Assembly (NCBI GenBank): GCA_041584055.1
Contig: JBFHER010000242.1
Location: 1-6,069 of the forward strand
Length of the DNA stretch: 6,069 nucleotides
Direction of reading: 5' to 3'
DNA from: JBFHER01 sp041584055
Lineage (GTDB): Bacteria > Bacteroidota > Bacteroidia > Bacteroidales > UBA5342
A program made the translations under genes and the position numbers. The notes below the pieces were generated by a model that was given only the letters and a program-made list of their open reading frames with translations, made no database searches and had not been told where the DNA came from. Numbering within the stretch: position 1 is the first letter of the stretch; every line of letters begins with the position of its first letter. Positions 1-6,017 of this stretch are shown here, piece by piece.

Positions 1-374
1 CTTCTGAAATAAGCAATCACCTTCCATATATCCGATGTGCTTAAACTTGCTTTGAAAGCTGGCATCGTCACGCGTCCATTTGCTATTTTATAGGCGAGAG
101 CACCATCACTGTTTGCCTGCATTTTAGGTCCTGCGGGATCAACCGGTGGTGGATTCAATGGTAAAAAATTCCCTTGTGTTGGTGTGCCATGACAGGACAG
201 GCAATTTGTTTTATAAATTGCTTCACCTTCTTTCACATCATCATCTGTAAATGCTTTGGGACTAAGTCGGGCATTTTCTTCTTCGGGCACAAGCCATTCG
301 TCTTGAGCATAAAGTGTTGTTGCAGATACAATAAGAAGTGCGAATATAATTGATAGATAATTCATAAATTTCAT
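1..374 (-). CDS. Monohaem c-type cytochrome, secreted (3' end cut by window edge)
   Basis: My translation from the ATG at 374 gives 124 residues with no stop before the edge. Residues 1-24 are a signal peptide (hydrophobic core YLSIIFALLIV, ending LYAQ), so the protein acts in the periplasm. A single haem-attachment motif, CLSCH, lies at residues 58-62, and Met104 in VTMPAF is the probable distal haem ligand. The last visible residues, IWKVIAYFR, resemble the C-terminal helix of class I cytochromes c, so little is probably missing. It starts 4 bases after the NrfD-like gene stops and is presumably co-translated with it. A purine-rich GAGGAA sits about 12 bases upstream of the ATG, inside the end of the preceding gene; a second ATG at 365 (residue 4) is a possible alternative. 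Inferred role: electron acceptor or donor for the adjacent quinone-linked module. The haem type is certain; the partner is inferred from position. Confidence 0.9.
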   Translation of the reverse strand, partial: MKFMNYLSIIFALLIVSATTLYAQDEWLVPEEENARLSPKAFTDDDVKEGEAIYKTNCLSCHGTPTQGNFLPLNPPPVDPAGPKMQANSDGALAYKIANGRVTMPAFKASLSTSDIWKVIAYFR

Positions 375-378
375 AGTA

Positions 379-1722
379 TTAATTTAATTCCTCTTTTTCA
401 TTCTCATCTTCTGCTGCCATTTCCCAGATGGAAATCACAGGAAAGAACTTCGAAAGCACCGAAATAATCATAAGGACCATCACCAAAGTCATAATCGTAA
501 CCGAAGTTTCAATAATTGTTGGGGTATACACAACAAATTCTTCGGGGACATGCTGCACAGGCAAGTATGGATGAGCCATGGTAGGAATAACAATCAAATA
601 CCGTTTAAACCATGACGCAACAAGCACAAATATTGAAATCCACATGGCAGGTGCAGGACGTCGCATCTTTTTAAATAACAATAAAATGATAGGCAGGATC
701 AAACCAAATATCTGTACCAACCAAAACATGGTTGCATAGTGTCCGGTAAAAAGCTCCCTAAGATGAATCGCATCAAACTTTTTCATTTTATAGGCTGGCA
801 CAAGAAATTCATTTATATTAAAATACAAATAAACAATAGATACCAGAACCAAAAGCTTGCTGATTTTATCAAAATGGTCGATGGTCAGATACTTCTCAAG
901 CTTATAACTGTTTCTAAAAAAGAACATGGCGATAATCACTGCCGCAGTACCTGCTACAAAGGCTCCTGTTAAGAAGTAAGGCCCAAAGATGGTACTGTCC
1001 CACCCGGCTCGCGGGGTTGCCGCAAACAGCCAGGATGTTACCGTATGAATTGCAAATGCAACCGGGACAACTAGAATCATTAAAATTCGGATTGCACGGA
1101 GCAATACCTTGTATTGTTCCGGCTTGTGTGTCCAGTTAAAGGAAAGCAACTCATAAATTTTAACCAGCCAGGGAGGTGCATTGTGTAAGCGTCCTTTTGC
1201 AATGGCCATATCAGGTATCAATGGCAACAAATACAGCAGCAAACTCAATACAAGATAGGTGGTTACAACGGTGAGATCCCATACGATCGGTGATTGAACC
1301 CGTCCATGAATAAACACATTCAAAAGCCGGTCAGGCCGCCCCATATCAGTAACGATTACAAGACCTGCCACCGCCGCAAAAGCCACCGCAATGATTTCTG
1401 CAATTCGAGTAATGGGTTTCACCCACTTAAAGCCAATCAATCCTAAAACGGAACCAATGAGCATCCCTATCAAACTTGCGGCCACAAAAAACACAAAGCT
1501 GGCCAAATACATACCCCAACTTATGTAGTCGCGTAAACCTGTCACAACCAAACCATTGGTTAATTGCTCATAATATGCATACCCACAAATAAGGAGGGTC
1601 ATTGTTAAAAAAGCCATCCAGTAATTAAAGCTGCTGTTTAGCCTGACATGCTTTAGCAGATCACCTGCAATTGAATCCAGGCGTTTCTCATCTGATGTTA
1701 TTTTTTCGAAATTTTCACTCAT
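379..1722 (-). CDS. NrfD/HybB/ActC-like integral membrane quinone-interacting subunit
   Basis: A 447-residue polytopic membrane protein. About ten hydrophobic helices can be placed near residues 34-52, 66-97, 104-125, 148-171, 208-232, 244-269, 286-304, 329-350, 357-380 and 401-426, the number expected for the longer NrfD-superfamily members (PsrC, HybB, DsrP, ActC) rather than short eight-helix forms. Family-like stretches are DMGRPDRLLN (126-135), SPIVWDL (144-150), the HTVTSW segment near 226, GWDSTIFGPYF (240-250) and RYLIVIPTMAHPYLP (374-388); the second to fifth recall ActC of alternative complex III. These proteins hold a quinone site in the membrane and exchange electrons with a ferredoxin-like partner. 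That partner is encoded 11 bases upstream and a cytochrome c 4 bases downstream, so one transcript is likely. The C-terminal tail is highly acidic (EDENEKEE). The exact subfamily, and whether it oxidises or reduces quinone, cannot be told from this sequence alone. Confidence 0.88.
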   Translation of the reverse strand: MSENFEKITSDEKRLDSIAGDLLKHVRLNSSFNYWMAFLTMTLLICGYAYYEQLTNGLVVTGLRDYISWGMYLASFVFFVAASLIGMLIGSVLGLIGFKWVKPITRIAEIIAVAFAAVAGLVIVTDMGRPDRLLNVFIHGRVQSPIVWDLTVVTTYLVLSLLLYLLPLIPDMAIAKGRLHNAPPWLVKIYELLSFNWTHKPEQYKVLLRAIRILMILVVPVAFAIHTVTSWLFAATPRAGWDSTIFGPYFLTGAFVAGTAAVIIAMFFFRNSYKLEKYLTIDHFDKISKLLVLVSIVYLYFNINEFLVPAYKMKKFDAIHLRELFTGHYATMFWLVQIFGLILPIILLLFKKMRRPAPAMWISIFVLVASWFKRYLIVIPTMAHPYLPVQHVPEEFVVYTPTIIETSVTIMTLVMVLMIISVLSKFFPVISIWEMAAEDENEKEELN

Positions 1723-1733
1723 CGTTAGATAAA

Positions 1734-2696
1734 TTAAGCGTGGTTACCATGGTCATTGTTTTTCAGAGCATCTTCGGGAACATCAAACAATCTGTCCTTT
1801 GGTGGCAAATAATACACCCGGGGGTCGGTACCGAGACTTTCCATTAAACGATAGCCGCCCTTGTCCTTTAACAATTTACTTAATCGAACCGTTTCTTTGG
1901 TTGTTCCATTGGTAACAGCATCTTCGTTCTGATCACCAAAATAGAAAACACCGTTGGGACAGGCAGAAACACAGTAAGGGAGTTTCCCTTCCCGTAGCCG
2001 ATCCGCACTGAATAAACATTTTGAAACCGTTCCTTTCTTTTGAGGCACATTTAATTCAACATCATACTCGCGTTCCTCGTCTCCTTCCACAAATTTTGGT
2101 TCCTGCCAGTTAAATATACGTGCTGAATATGGGCATGCAGCAATACAGAAGCGACACCCTATGCAGCGCTCATTATCGATGAGCACAATGCCATCCTGAC
2201 GTTTAAAGGTTGCATCCACAGGGCAAACAGACACACAGGGTGGATTATCGCAGTGCTGACAAGGTTTTGGCATGTAATAAGGCGCAGTCTTTTCTGAATC
2301 CTGCATCAAAAGGGTATTGATATGATATTGTTCCGGTCTTAGGTGATGCTCATGTTGACAGGCTGATATGCATTGGCGCGCATTCCGACATTTTGCCAGA
2401 TCAATCACCATTACAAAACGTTTTCCGGCCATCCCTTCACGACCTCTTGTTTGAAGTGCACTTTGGTCAATTTTTAAGCCTGTCACTTCCTTTATCTGAT
2501 CCCGGTCAACTTCCACCAGTCTGTTATCTGCGGTTAAGACTTTAACCTTATCTCCTTTGGCTTTTTGAAACTTAAATCCAGAATATATGGCAGCTGAACC
2601 AACAGCTGCAGCGGCTCCAATTAATCCAAATTTTCGAACAAAATCACGCCTTGAGCTGCCAGATCCATTGTCCTCTTTGTTAGTGGATTCACTCAT
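1734..2696 (-). CDS. Tat-exported 4Fe-4S ferredoxin-type subunit with two degenerate cysteine motifs
   Basis: A 320-residue protein of the DmsB/HybA/DsrO type of electron-transfer subunit. The N-terminus carries a twin-arginine signal, SRRDFVRK (residues 15-22), followed by a hydrophobic stretch to about 40 that could be cleaved or kept as an anchor, so the folded protein should sit on the periplasmic face. Four cysteine groups follow. Motif I is C103-A106-C109-C113, motif II C146-C149-C154-C158, motif III C178-C181-C184-C188 and motif IV C227-S230-C242-C246. Motifs II and III are canonical; I and IV each lack their second cysteine. In characterised relatives, II and III bind one pair of clusters and I and IV the other. 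Inferred role: electron relay between the NrfD-like membrane partner, encoded 11 bases downstream, and a cytochrome or catalytic subunit. The start is supported by the position of the Tat motif. There is no strong ribosome-binding site, as is common in Bacteroidota. Confidence 0.92.
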   Translation of the reverse strand: MSESTNKEDNGSGSSRRDFVRKFGLIGAAAAVGSAAIYSGFKFQKAKGDKVKVLTADNRLVEVDRDQIKEVTGLKIDQSALQTRGREGMAGKRFVMVIDLAKCRNARQCISACQHEHHLRPEQYHINTLLMQDSEKTAPYYMPKPCQHCDNPPCVSVCPVDATFKRQDGIVLIDNERCIGCRFCIAACPYSARIFNWQEPKFVEGDEEREYDVELNVPQKKGTVSKCLFSADRLREGKLPYCVSACPNGVFYFGDQNEDAVTNGTTKETVRLSKLLKDKGGYRLMESLGTDPRVYYLPPKDRLFDVPEDALKNNDHGNHA

Positions 2697-2738
2697 TTTT
2701 ATCTTGTTTTTTTAAAAGTTTAGTTTGTTCTTACAACA

Positions 2739-3068
2739 CTATTCAACAACCTCATAACCAGCACCTTTAATGGCCTTCACCACTTTATCTTTTTCGACAG
2801 CCCCTTCAACAAATTGAATTGTTGCCATTTTTTCAATGTGTGATGCTTCCACCGATTTTATGCCAGGCAATGCCAGTACTGTTTTCTCTACGGTTTGTTC
2901 ACAACCCGTGCAGGTCATCCCTTCCACGACCAACACCATGGTGTCAATTTTTGCATTGGAATTTAACTCTACGGATTCAACTGATGAACTTTCCTTAACA
3001 TCTTTTTTTTGTTCTGATACGCCACATGAAACGGCAGTAAAAACTAAAAGGAATATGAATATTCGCAT
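2739..3068 (-). CDS. Lipoprotein with heavy-metal-associated (HMA, MerP/CopZ-like) domain
   Basis: A 109-residue protein. The first 14 residues are a short hydrophobic signal ending TAVS, followed by Cys15, which fits a lipoprotein signal peptide with a slightly unusual lipobox (Ala at -3). A polar Ser/Glu/Lys linker runs to about residue 40. Residues 43-109 form one HMA domain with the metal-binding motif GMTCTGC (Cys53, Cys56), then LPGIKSVEA and a terminal GAGYEVVE, all usual for the ferredoxin-like fold of MerP, CopZ and the ATPase metal-binding domains. Proteins of this fold bind soft metals, mostly Cu(I), sometimes Hg or Zn. Here it would be membrane-tethered outside the cytoplasm. It lies 42 bases upstream of the iron-sulfur gene and 147 bases downstream of the DUF302-like gene, so it may be the first gene of the redox transcript. 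A link to metal supply for the redox module is a guess from position only. Confidence 0.85.
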   Translation of the reverse strand: MRIFIFLLVFTAVSCGVSEQKKDVKESSSVESVELNSNAKIDTMVLVVEGMTCTGCEQTVEKTVLALPGIKSVEASHIEKMATIQFVEGAVEKDKVVKAIKGAGYEVVE

Positions 3069-3121
3069 AACGGGTGTATTTTATACATTATAATATAAGT
3101 TGGTTCTCACTTTATTCTAAA

Positions 3122-3129
3122 CAAACTTA
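3122..3129 (-). promoter_or_regulatory. Possible Bacteroidota -7 promoter element before the HMA gene
   Basis: Read on the minus strand this is TAAGTTTG, an exact match to the Bacteroidota -7 consensus TAnnTTTG, 53 bases upstream of the HMA lipoprotein ATG inside the only sizeable gap of the gene cluster (147 bases). I found no TTG at the expected -33 distance. A second exact match, TAGGTTTG at 3211-3218, overlaps the stop codon of the upstream gene and also lacks a well-placed -33. In AT-rich DNA such matches arise by chance, so this is only a candidate. Confidence 0.25.
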
Positions 3130-3215
3130 TTGCAGTTTGGTTTTACATATTTTAACTTTCCACAAAATATTATTTCCATTGTAACTTTTTCAATTAAAAT
3201 TGCGAACGGTCAAAC

Positions 3216-4112
3216 CTATTCTGTCAATGCCCCAAGGGTTGATGAAACATACCCGGGTGTACTCATAATCTTAGTAAAAGTTCCCATGGTTAACTCAGGC
3301 CAGTTCAATGCAAATCGATATCTGCCATGTAGGCATGTGGCTTCGTTTTTTTCAAGGATAATTTCATAAGGCATTGCTGCCAAATGTGTTGGACCAACAA
3401 TAGACAAGAACGATGCCTCTCCATCGTCCGGATCCAACAATCCTACACCAAAAACGGCAACTTGCTTCTTTTCGTCAACAATCTCATATACACTCACAGT
3501 ATTTCCCTTGCCTGCTTTCAGATTTGACCGAATTTTCTGAACCCCAGCGTCAAAGGAATCAAAGCTTTTTAACTCGACAGGATCTGTAAAATAAGGCATG
3601 CCAAACATATAATGGTATTTATGTAGATTTGAAATGCTAAGATCTCCACCATATGCCTGCAATGTGACACTTGTCTTTTTCAAAGCTGCCTTTACCTTTG
3701 CGTCAATACTCAGGGCTCCCGATTTTATTATTCCGGTCTCCATCTGCTTCCTGAAAGTTGCATGAAAAAGATATTCCGGATTTTGTGCAAAGACGTTCCA
3801 CGCACCGTTCTTCTTGATCAATCCTATTTTCAGAGCAGCAGCAAGTCCTGTTCGCTCATCCAAACCAATTGCCAGGTCCTTTAACTCCTTACTGGTATAC
3901 ACAAGCACAAACCAATCGTTGTTGGATCCGGGATGATAACTGCCAATTATCTCAAAGCCGCCACTTTTTAATGCAGTTTCCAATTTTTCCTGAACCGTTT
4001 GTTGATCGGCTCCTAAAGCCCCCATTTCTAAAAAAGGTGAGATTGCAAATGATGACAAAATCAGTAGGAAGGATAATATGAATAGAGCATTAAAACGTTT
4101 CATAGTTATCAT
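3216..4112 (-). CDS. Secreted DUF302-like protein of unknown function
   Basis: A 298-residue protein with an N-terminal signal peptide (MKRFNALFILSFLLILSSFA from Met4). Met4 (base 4103), directly followed by Lys-Arg and the hydrophobic core, is as good a start as the Met1 given here. After the signal, residues 38-121 recall the DUF302 fold: an amphipathic helix with LETALKSGGFEIIG, a strand with DWFVLVYTSKEL, then AAALKIGLIKKNGAWNVFAQNPEYLF. The second half has YHYMFGMPYF (166-175), an AGKGNTVSVYEI strand (200-211) and a conserved-looking end, CLHGRYRFALNWPELTMGTFTK. There are no haem motifs or metal-binding cysteine pairs; a single Cys260 is present. It follows the icd terminator and heads the redox cluster, but the 147-base gap after it leaves open whether it shares a transcript. 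The DUF302 relation is remembered pattern similarity; no catalytic function can be assigned. Confidence 0.75.
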   Translation of the reverse strand: MITMKRFNALFILSFLLILSSFAISPFLEMGALGADQQTVQEKLETALKSGGFEIIGSYHPGSNNDWFVLVYTSKELKDLAIGLDERTGLAAALKIGLIKKNGAWNVFAQNPEYLFHATFRKQMETGIIKSGALSIDAKVKAALKKTSVTLQAYGGDLSISNLHKYHYMFGMPYFTDPVELKSFDSFDAGVQKIRSNLKAGKGNTVSVYEIVDEKKQVAVFGVGLLDPDDGEASFLSIVGPTHLAAMPYEIILEKNEATCLHGRYRFALNWPELTMGTFTKIMSTPGYVSSTLGALTE

Positions 4113-4218
4113 ATTAATTATCTAGTATTAGCTTCGAAACTATTAATTTTTATTTGTATTTCCTACATGTTTACTTCTATTTATTTATCTTTTTACATAT
4201 GACCAATATAATTCGACT

Positions 4219-4252
4219 AAAAAAGAAAATCCCCGACACATGCCGAGGATTT
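4219..4252 (-). terminator. Intrinsic terminator of icd
   Basis: On the minus strand the RNA would form an 11-pair stem, AAATCCTCGGC with GTCGGGGATTT (one T-G wobble near the middle and one G-T near the loop), around the four-base loop ATGT. It is followed by TTC and a run of six T. It begins 24 bases after the icd stop codon and should insulate icd from the redox cluster downstream. Confidence 0.88.
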
Positions 4253-4276
4253 CATACTAGCCTGAATACAAGCTTA

Positions 4277-5503
4277 TTAATTTAATTTACTTTTCAAATT
4301 CTGATCCAAAGCATCCAGAAATTGCTCGGTGGTTAGATAATGTTCTTCCTTCAGATCACTGCCATGTATACACAATGCGAGATCCTTGGTCATCTTACCA
4401 CTTTCAACTGTTTCAATGCAAACACTTTCGAGGGTTTCACAGAAACCAATCAAAGCCTGATTACCATCCAATTTTCCACGAAATGCCAAACCACGAGTCC
4501 AGGCGAAAATTGAGGCAATGGGGTTCGTTGATGTCGGTTTTCCTTGTTGGTGCATTCTGTAATGACGTGTAACGGTTCCATGGGCAGCTTCGGCCTCCAT
4601 TGTTTTTCCATCAGGTGTTACCAGCGTGGAAGTCATTAAGCCCAGTGACCCAAATCCTTGTGCCAGGGTATCACTCTGTACATCACCATCGTAATTTTTA
4701 CATGCCCAAACAAAACCACCATCCCATTTTAATGCAGCAGCCACCATATCATCAATCAAACGATGTTCGTAGGTCAAGCCCAACTTATCCATCTCCTCTT
4801 TGTAATGTTCCTGATATACTTCTTCAAAAATGTCCTTGAAACGACCATCATAACGCTTTAAAATGGTATTCTTGGTTGACATGTACAAAGGCCACTTTTT
4901 TGAAATTGCCTGCTGAAAACTGGAGTGAGCAAAACCATAAATGGACTCATCTGTGTTGTACATTGCCATGGCAATGGCATCACCCTTAAAATCCATCACG
5001 TTATAAGTCTGAGGCTCAGATCCGTCTTCAGGTGTAAAGGTAATGGTGAGTTTTCCCTTTCCTTTCGTAAGAAAATCGGTTGCACGATACTGGTCACCAT
5101 AAGCATGTCGTCCAATACAAATAGGATACTTCCACCCAGGCACCAACCTTGGTACATTCTTTATCATAATTGGCTCTCTGAAAACCGTTCCATCCAAAAT
5201 ATTCCGAATGGTTCCATTGGGAGATCGCCACATTTCTTTAAGATCAAATTCTTCAACTCTTTTTTCGTCGGGGGTAATGGTAGCACATTTAATTCCAACA
5301 TTGTACTTTTTAATGGCGTTTGCTGCATCGACGGTCACCTGATCATTGGTCTCATCACGGTACTCCATCCCGAGATCATAATATTTGATATCGAGATCCA
5401 GGTACGGAAGAATGAGTTTGTCTTTGATAAATTTCCAGATAACTCGTGTCATTTCATCGCCATCCAGCTCTACAACGGGATTTGCCACTTTAATTTTTGC
5501 CAT
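4277..5503 (-). CDS. icd: NADP-dependent isocitrate dehydrogenase (eukaryote-like homodimeric type)
   Basis: Oxidatively decarboxylates isocitrate to 2-oxoglutarate in the TCA cycle, making NADPH in the cytoplasm. The 408 residues align end to end, from memory, with human IDH1 (414 residues). Substrate residues match: Thr77, Ser94, Asn96, Arg100 and Arg109, and Arg132 in GRHAYGDQYR with Tyr139. Lys211 corresponds to human Lys212, and the metal ligands are Asp251 (RLIDDMVA), Asp274 and Asp278 (YDGDVQSD). NADP specificity is indicated by HGTVTRHYR with Arg313 and His314. The length and both ends look complete. It is flanked upstream by a long non-coding interval and downstream by its own terminator, so it is probably a single-gene transcript. 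It belongs to the subfamily shared by many Bacteroidota and eukaryotes, not the E. coli Icd type. No functional link to the downstream redox genes is apparent. Confidence 0.97.
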   Translation of the reverse strand: MAKIKVANPVVELDGDEMTRVIWKFIKDKLILPYLDLDIKYYDLGMEYRDETNDQVTVDAANAIKKYNVGIKCATITPDEKRVEEFDLKEMWRSPNGTIRNILDGTVFREPIMIKNVPRLVPGWKYPICIGRHAYGDQYRATDFLTKGKGKLTITFTPEDGSEPQTYNVMDFKGDAIAMAMYNTDESIYGFAHSSFQQAISKKWPLYMSTKNTILKRYDGRFKDIFEEVYQEHYKEEMDKLGLTYEHRLIDDMVAAALKWDGGFVWACKNYDGDVQSDTLAQGFGSLGLMTSTLVTPDGKTMEAEAAHGTVTRHYRMHQQGKPTSTNPIASIFAWTRGLAFRGKLDGNQALIGFCETLESVCIETVESGKMTKDLALCIHGSDLKEEHYLTTEQFLDALDQNLKSKLN

Positions 5504-5586
5504 AATCTAATCGTGTTTATTTATTATATAATAACCCAATTTTCAAATAATAGTTTAACAATTCATAAAATTCATTTTTTAAAGTA

Positions 5587-5594
5587 CAAATATA
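5587..5594 (-). promoter_or_regulatory. Possible -7 element of the icd promoter
   Basis: On the minus strand this reads TATATTTG, an exact match to the Bacteroidota -7 consensus TAnnTTTG. It lies 83 bases upstream of the icd start codon, which would give an AT-rich leader of about 75 bases. No TTG is found at the usual -33 distance, so support rests on the -7 motif and its position alone. Confidence 0.3.
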
Positions 5595-5737
5595 AACAAA
5601 CTGACATATGTAGTTATATGAAGTTAGTGGTTCTACAGCATGTAATCAACAAAACTAACAAACAGGTGATATTGTTATGGACGTTGCATTCTTCTTATAC
5701 TAATTTGAACATGAAAATTAGAATATTGGTATCAGCC

Positions 5738-5756
5738 TCACAATTTGAATTTGTGA
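5738..5756. promoter_or_regulatory. 19-base near-perfect palindrome, possible operator
   Basis: TCACAATTTGAATTTGTGA is symmetric about its central base except for one mismatched pair (T/T at the seventh position from each end). With outer arms TCACAA/TTGTGA and no usable loop, it looks more like a dimeric regulator site than an RNA hairpin. It lies about 235 bases upstream of icd and 144 bases upstream of the -7 candidate, rather far for a simple operator. It does not match the CRP half-site order or the FNR consensus. Confidence 0.2.
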
Positions 5757-5856
5757 TGGTAATTTTATTCACAGTTTAGATTGTATTGTAGGATGGTTCT
5801 GAAATTGAACTGATATCAACTCAAACGATATATTATTTCAACAAACAATGGAGAAT

Positions 5857-5964
5857 CTGGCGGATTGGCAAATCCGATCCAGGACAGAAGCACAGTTGTG
5901 CTTTTAAATGTTCGGATGGTCATATGGACCGGGAGTATCAAGAGACAATTCAGAGACCTGATAC
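5857..5964. repeat. Cluster of four consecutive inverted repeats (REP-like element or structured RNA)
   Basis: Four hairpin-forming segments follow one another. (1) 5857-5882: arms CTGG-CGGATT and AATCCG-AT-CCAG around GGCA, ten pairs with a two-base bulge. (2) 5888-5903: AAGCACA and TGTGCTT around GT. (3) 5918-5930: GGTC and GACC around ATATG. (4) 5935-5964: GTATCA and TGATAC enclosing two direct copies of AGAGAC separated by AATTC. GC content is about 47%, clearly above the flanking AT-rich DNA. The GGATT/AATCC palindrome recalls REP-type repeats associated with RAYT transposases in Bacteroidota, but no transposase is present here. A small RNA, or part of the argS 3' untranslated region, is an equal alternative. 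Confidence 0.4.
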
Positions 5965-6017
5965 AACCACATCAGACTTATTTAATTAGAATTAAAACCG
6001 TTGCATATGAGAGTGCA

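Larger units (their letters stand above)
5504..6017. other. Intergenic interval between the argS-like tail and icd
   Basis: About 514 bases with no convincing gene on either strand. The open frame reading rightward through icd to 5779 is the antisense shadow of icd and then an AT-rich, composition-driven extension. Short frames near 5848-5910 (at most about 35 codons on either strand) have no family resemblance. The left part (5504-5780) is very AT-rich and probably carries the icd promoter and leader. The part from 5857 to 5964 is near 47% GC and contains four inverted repeats. No tRNA or recognisable riboswitch was seen. Confidence 0.6.

Noticed and set aside
739..972. Plus-strand frame of 77 codons within the NrfD-like gene
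   Set aside because: It is antisense to a well-supported membrane protein, and its translation is Lys/Ile-rich with no recognisable family.
1..2696. Assignment as a named complex such as alternative complex III, Qrc, DsrMKJOP or NrfABCD
   Set aside because: The pieces are shared by all of these, and the diagnostic catalytic or multihaem subunits are not in the window, so a specific name would be unsupported.
3122..3139. Hairpin CAAACT-TATTGC-AGTTTG in the gap before the HMA gene, as a terminator
   Set aside because: The stem is short and AT-rich, and on the minus strand it is followed by TTTAGAATAAAG, not a T-run.
4113..4210. Promoter for the DUF302-like gene upstream of 4112
   Set aside because: Only an imperfect -7 (TAGTTTCG) is present and no -33 is correctly spaced. 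A promoter is expected after the icd terminator, but I cannot place it.
4925..5779. Long plus-strand open frame (284 codons) opposite icd
   Set aside because: Most of it is exact antisense to the conserved icd reading frame. The extension past 5503 is low-complexity Ile/Phe/Asn-rich translation of AT-rich DNA with no domain.
5848..5961. Short open frames (MENLADWQIRSRTEAQLCF and MFGWSYGPGVSRDNSET on plus; a 35-codon frame on minus) as small proteins
   Set aside because: They run through the hairpin cluster, have no homology I recognise and no ribosome-binding site, and are of chance length.
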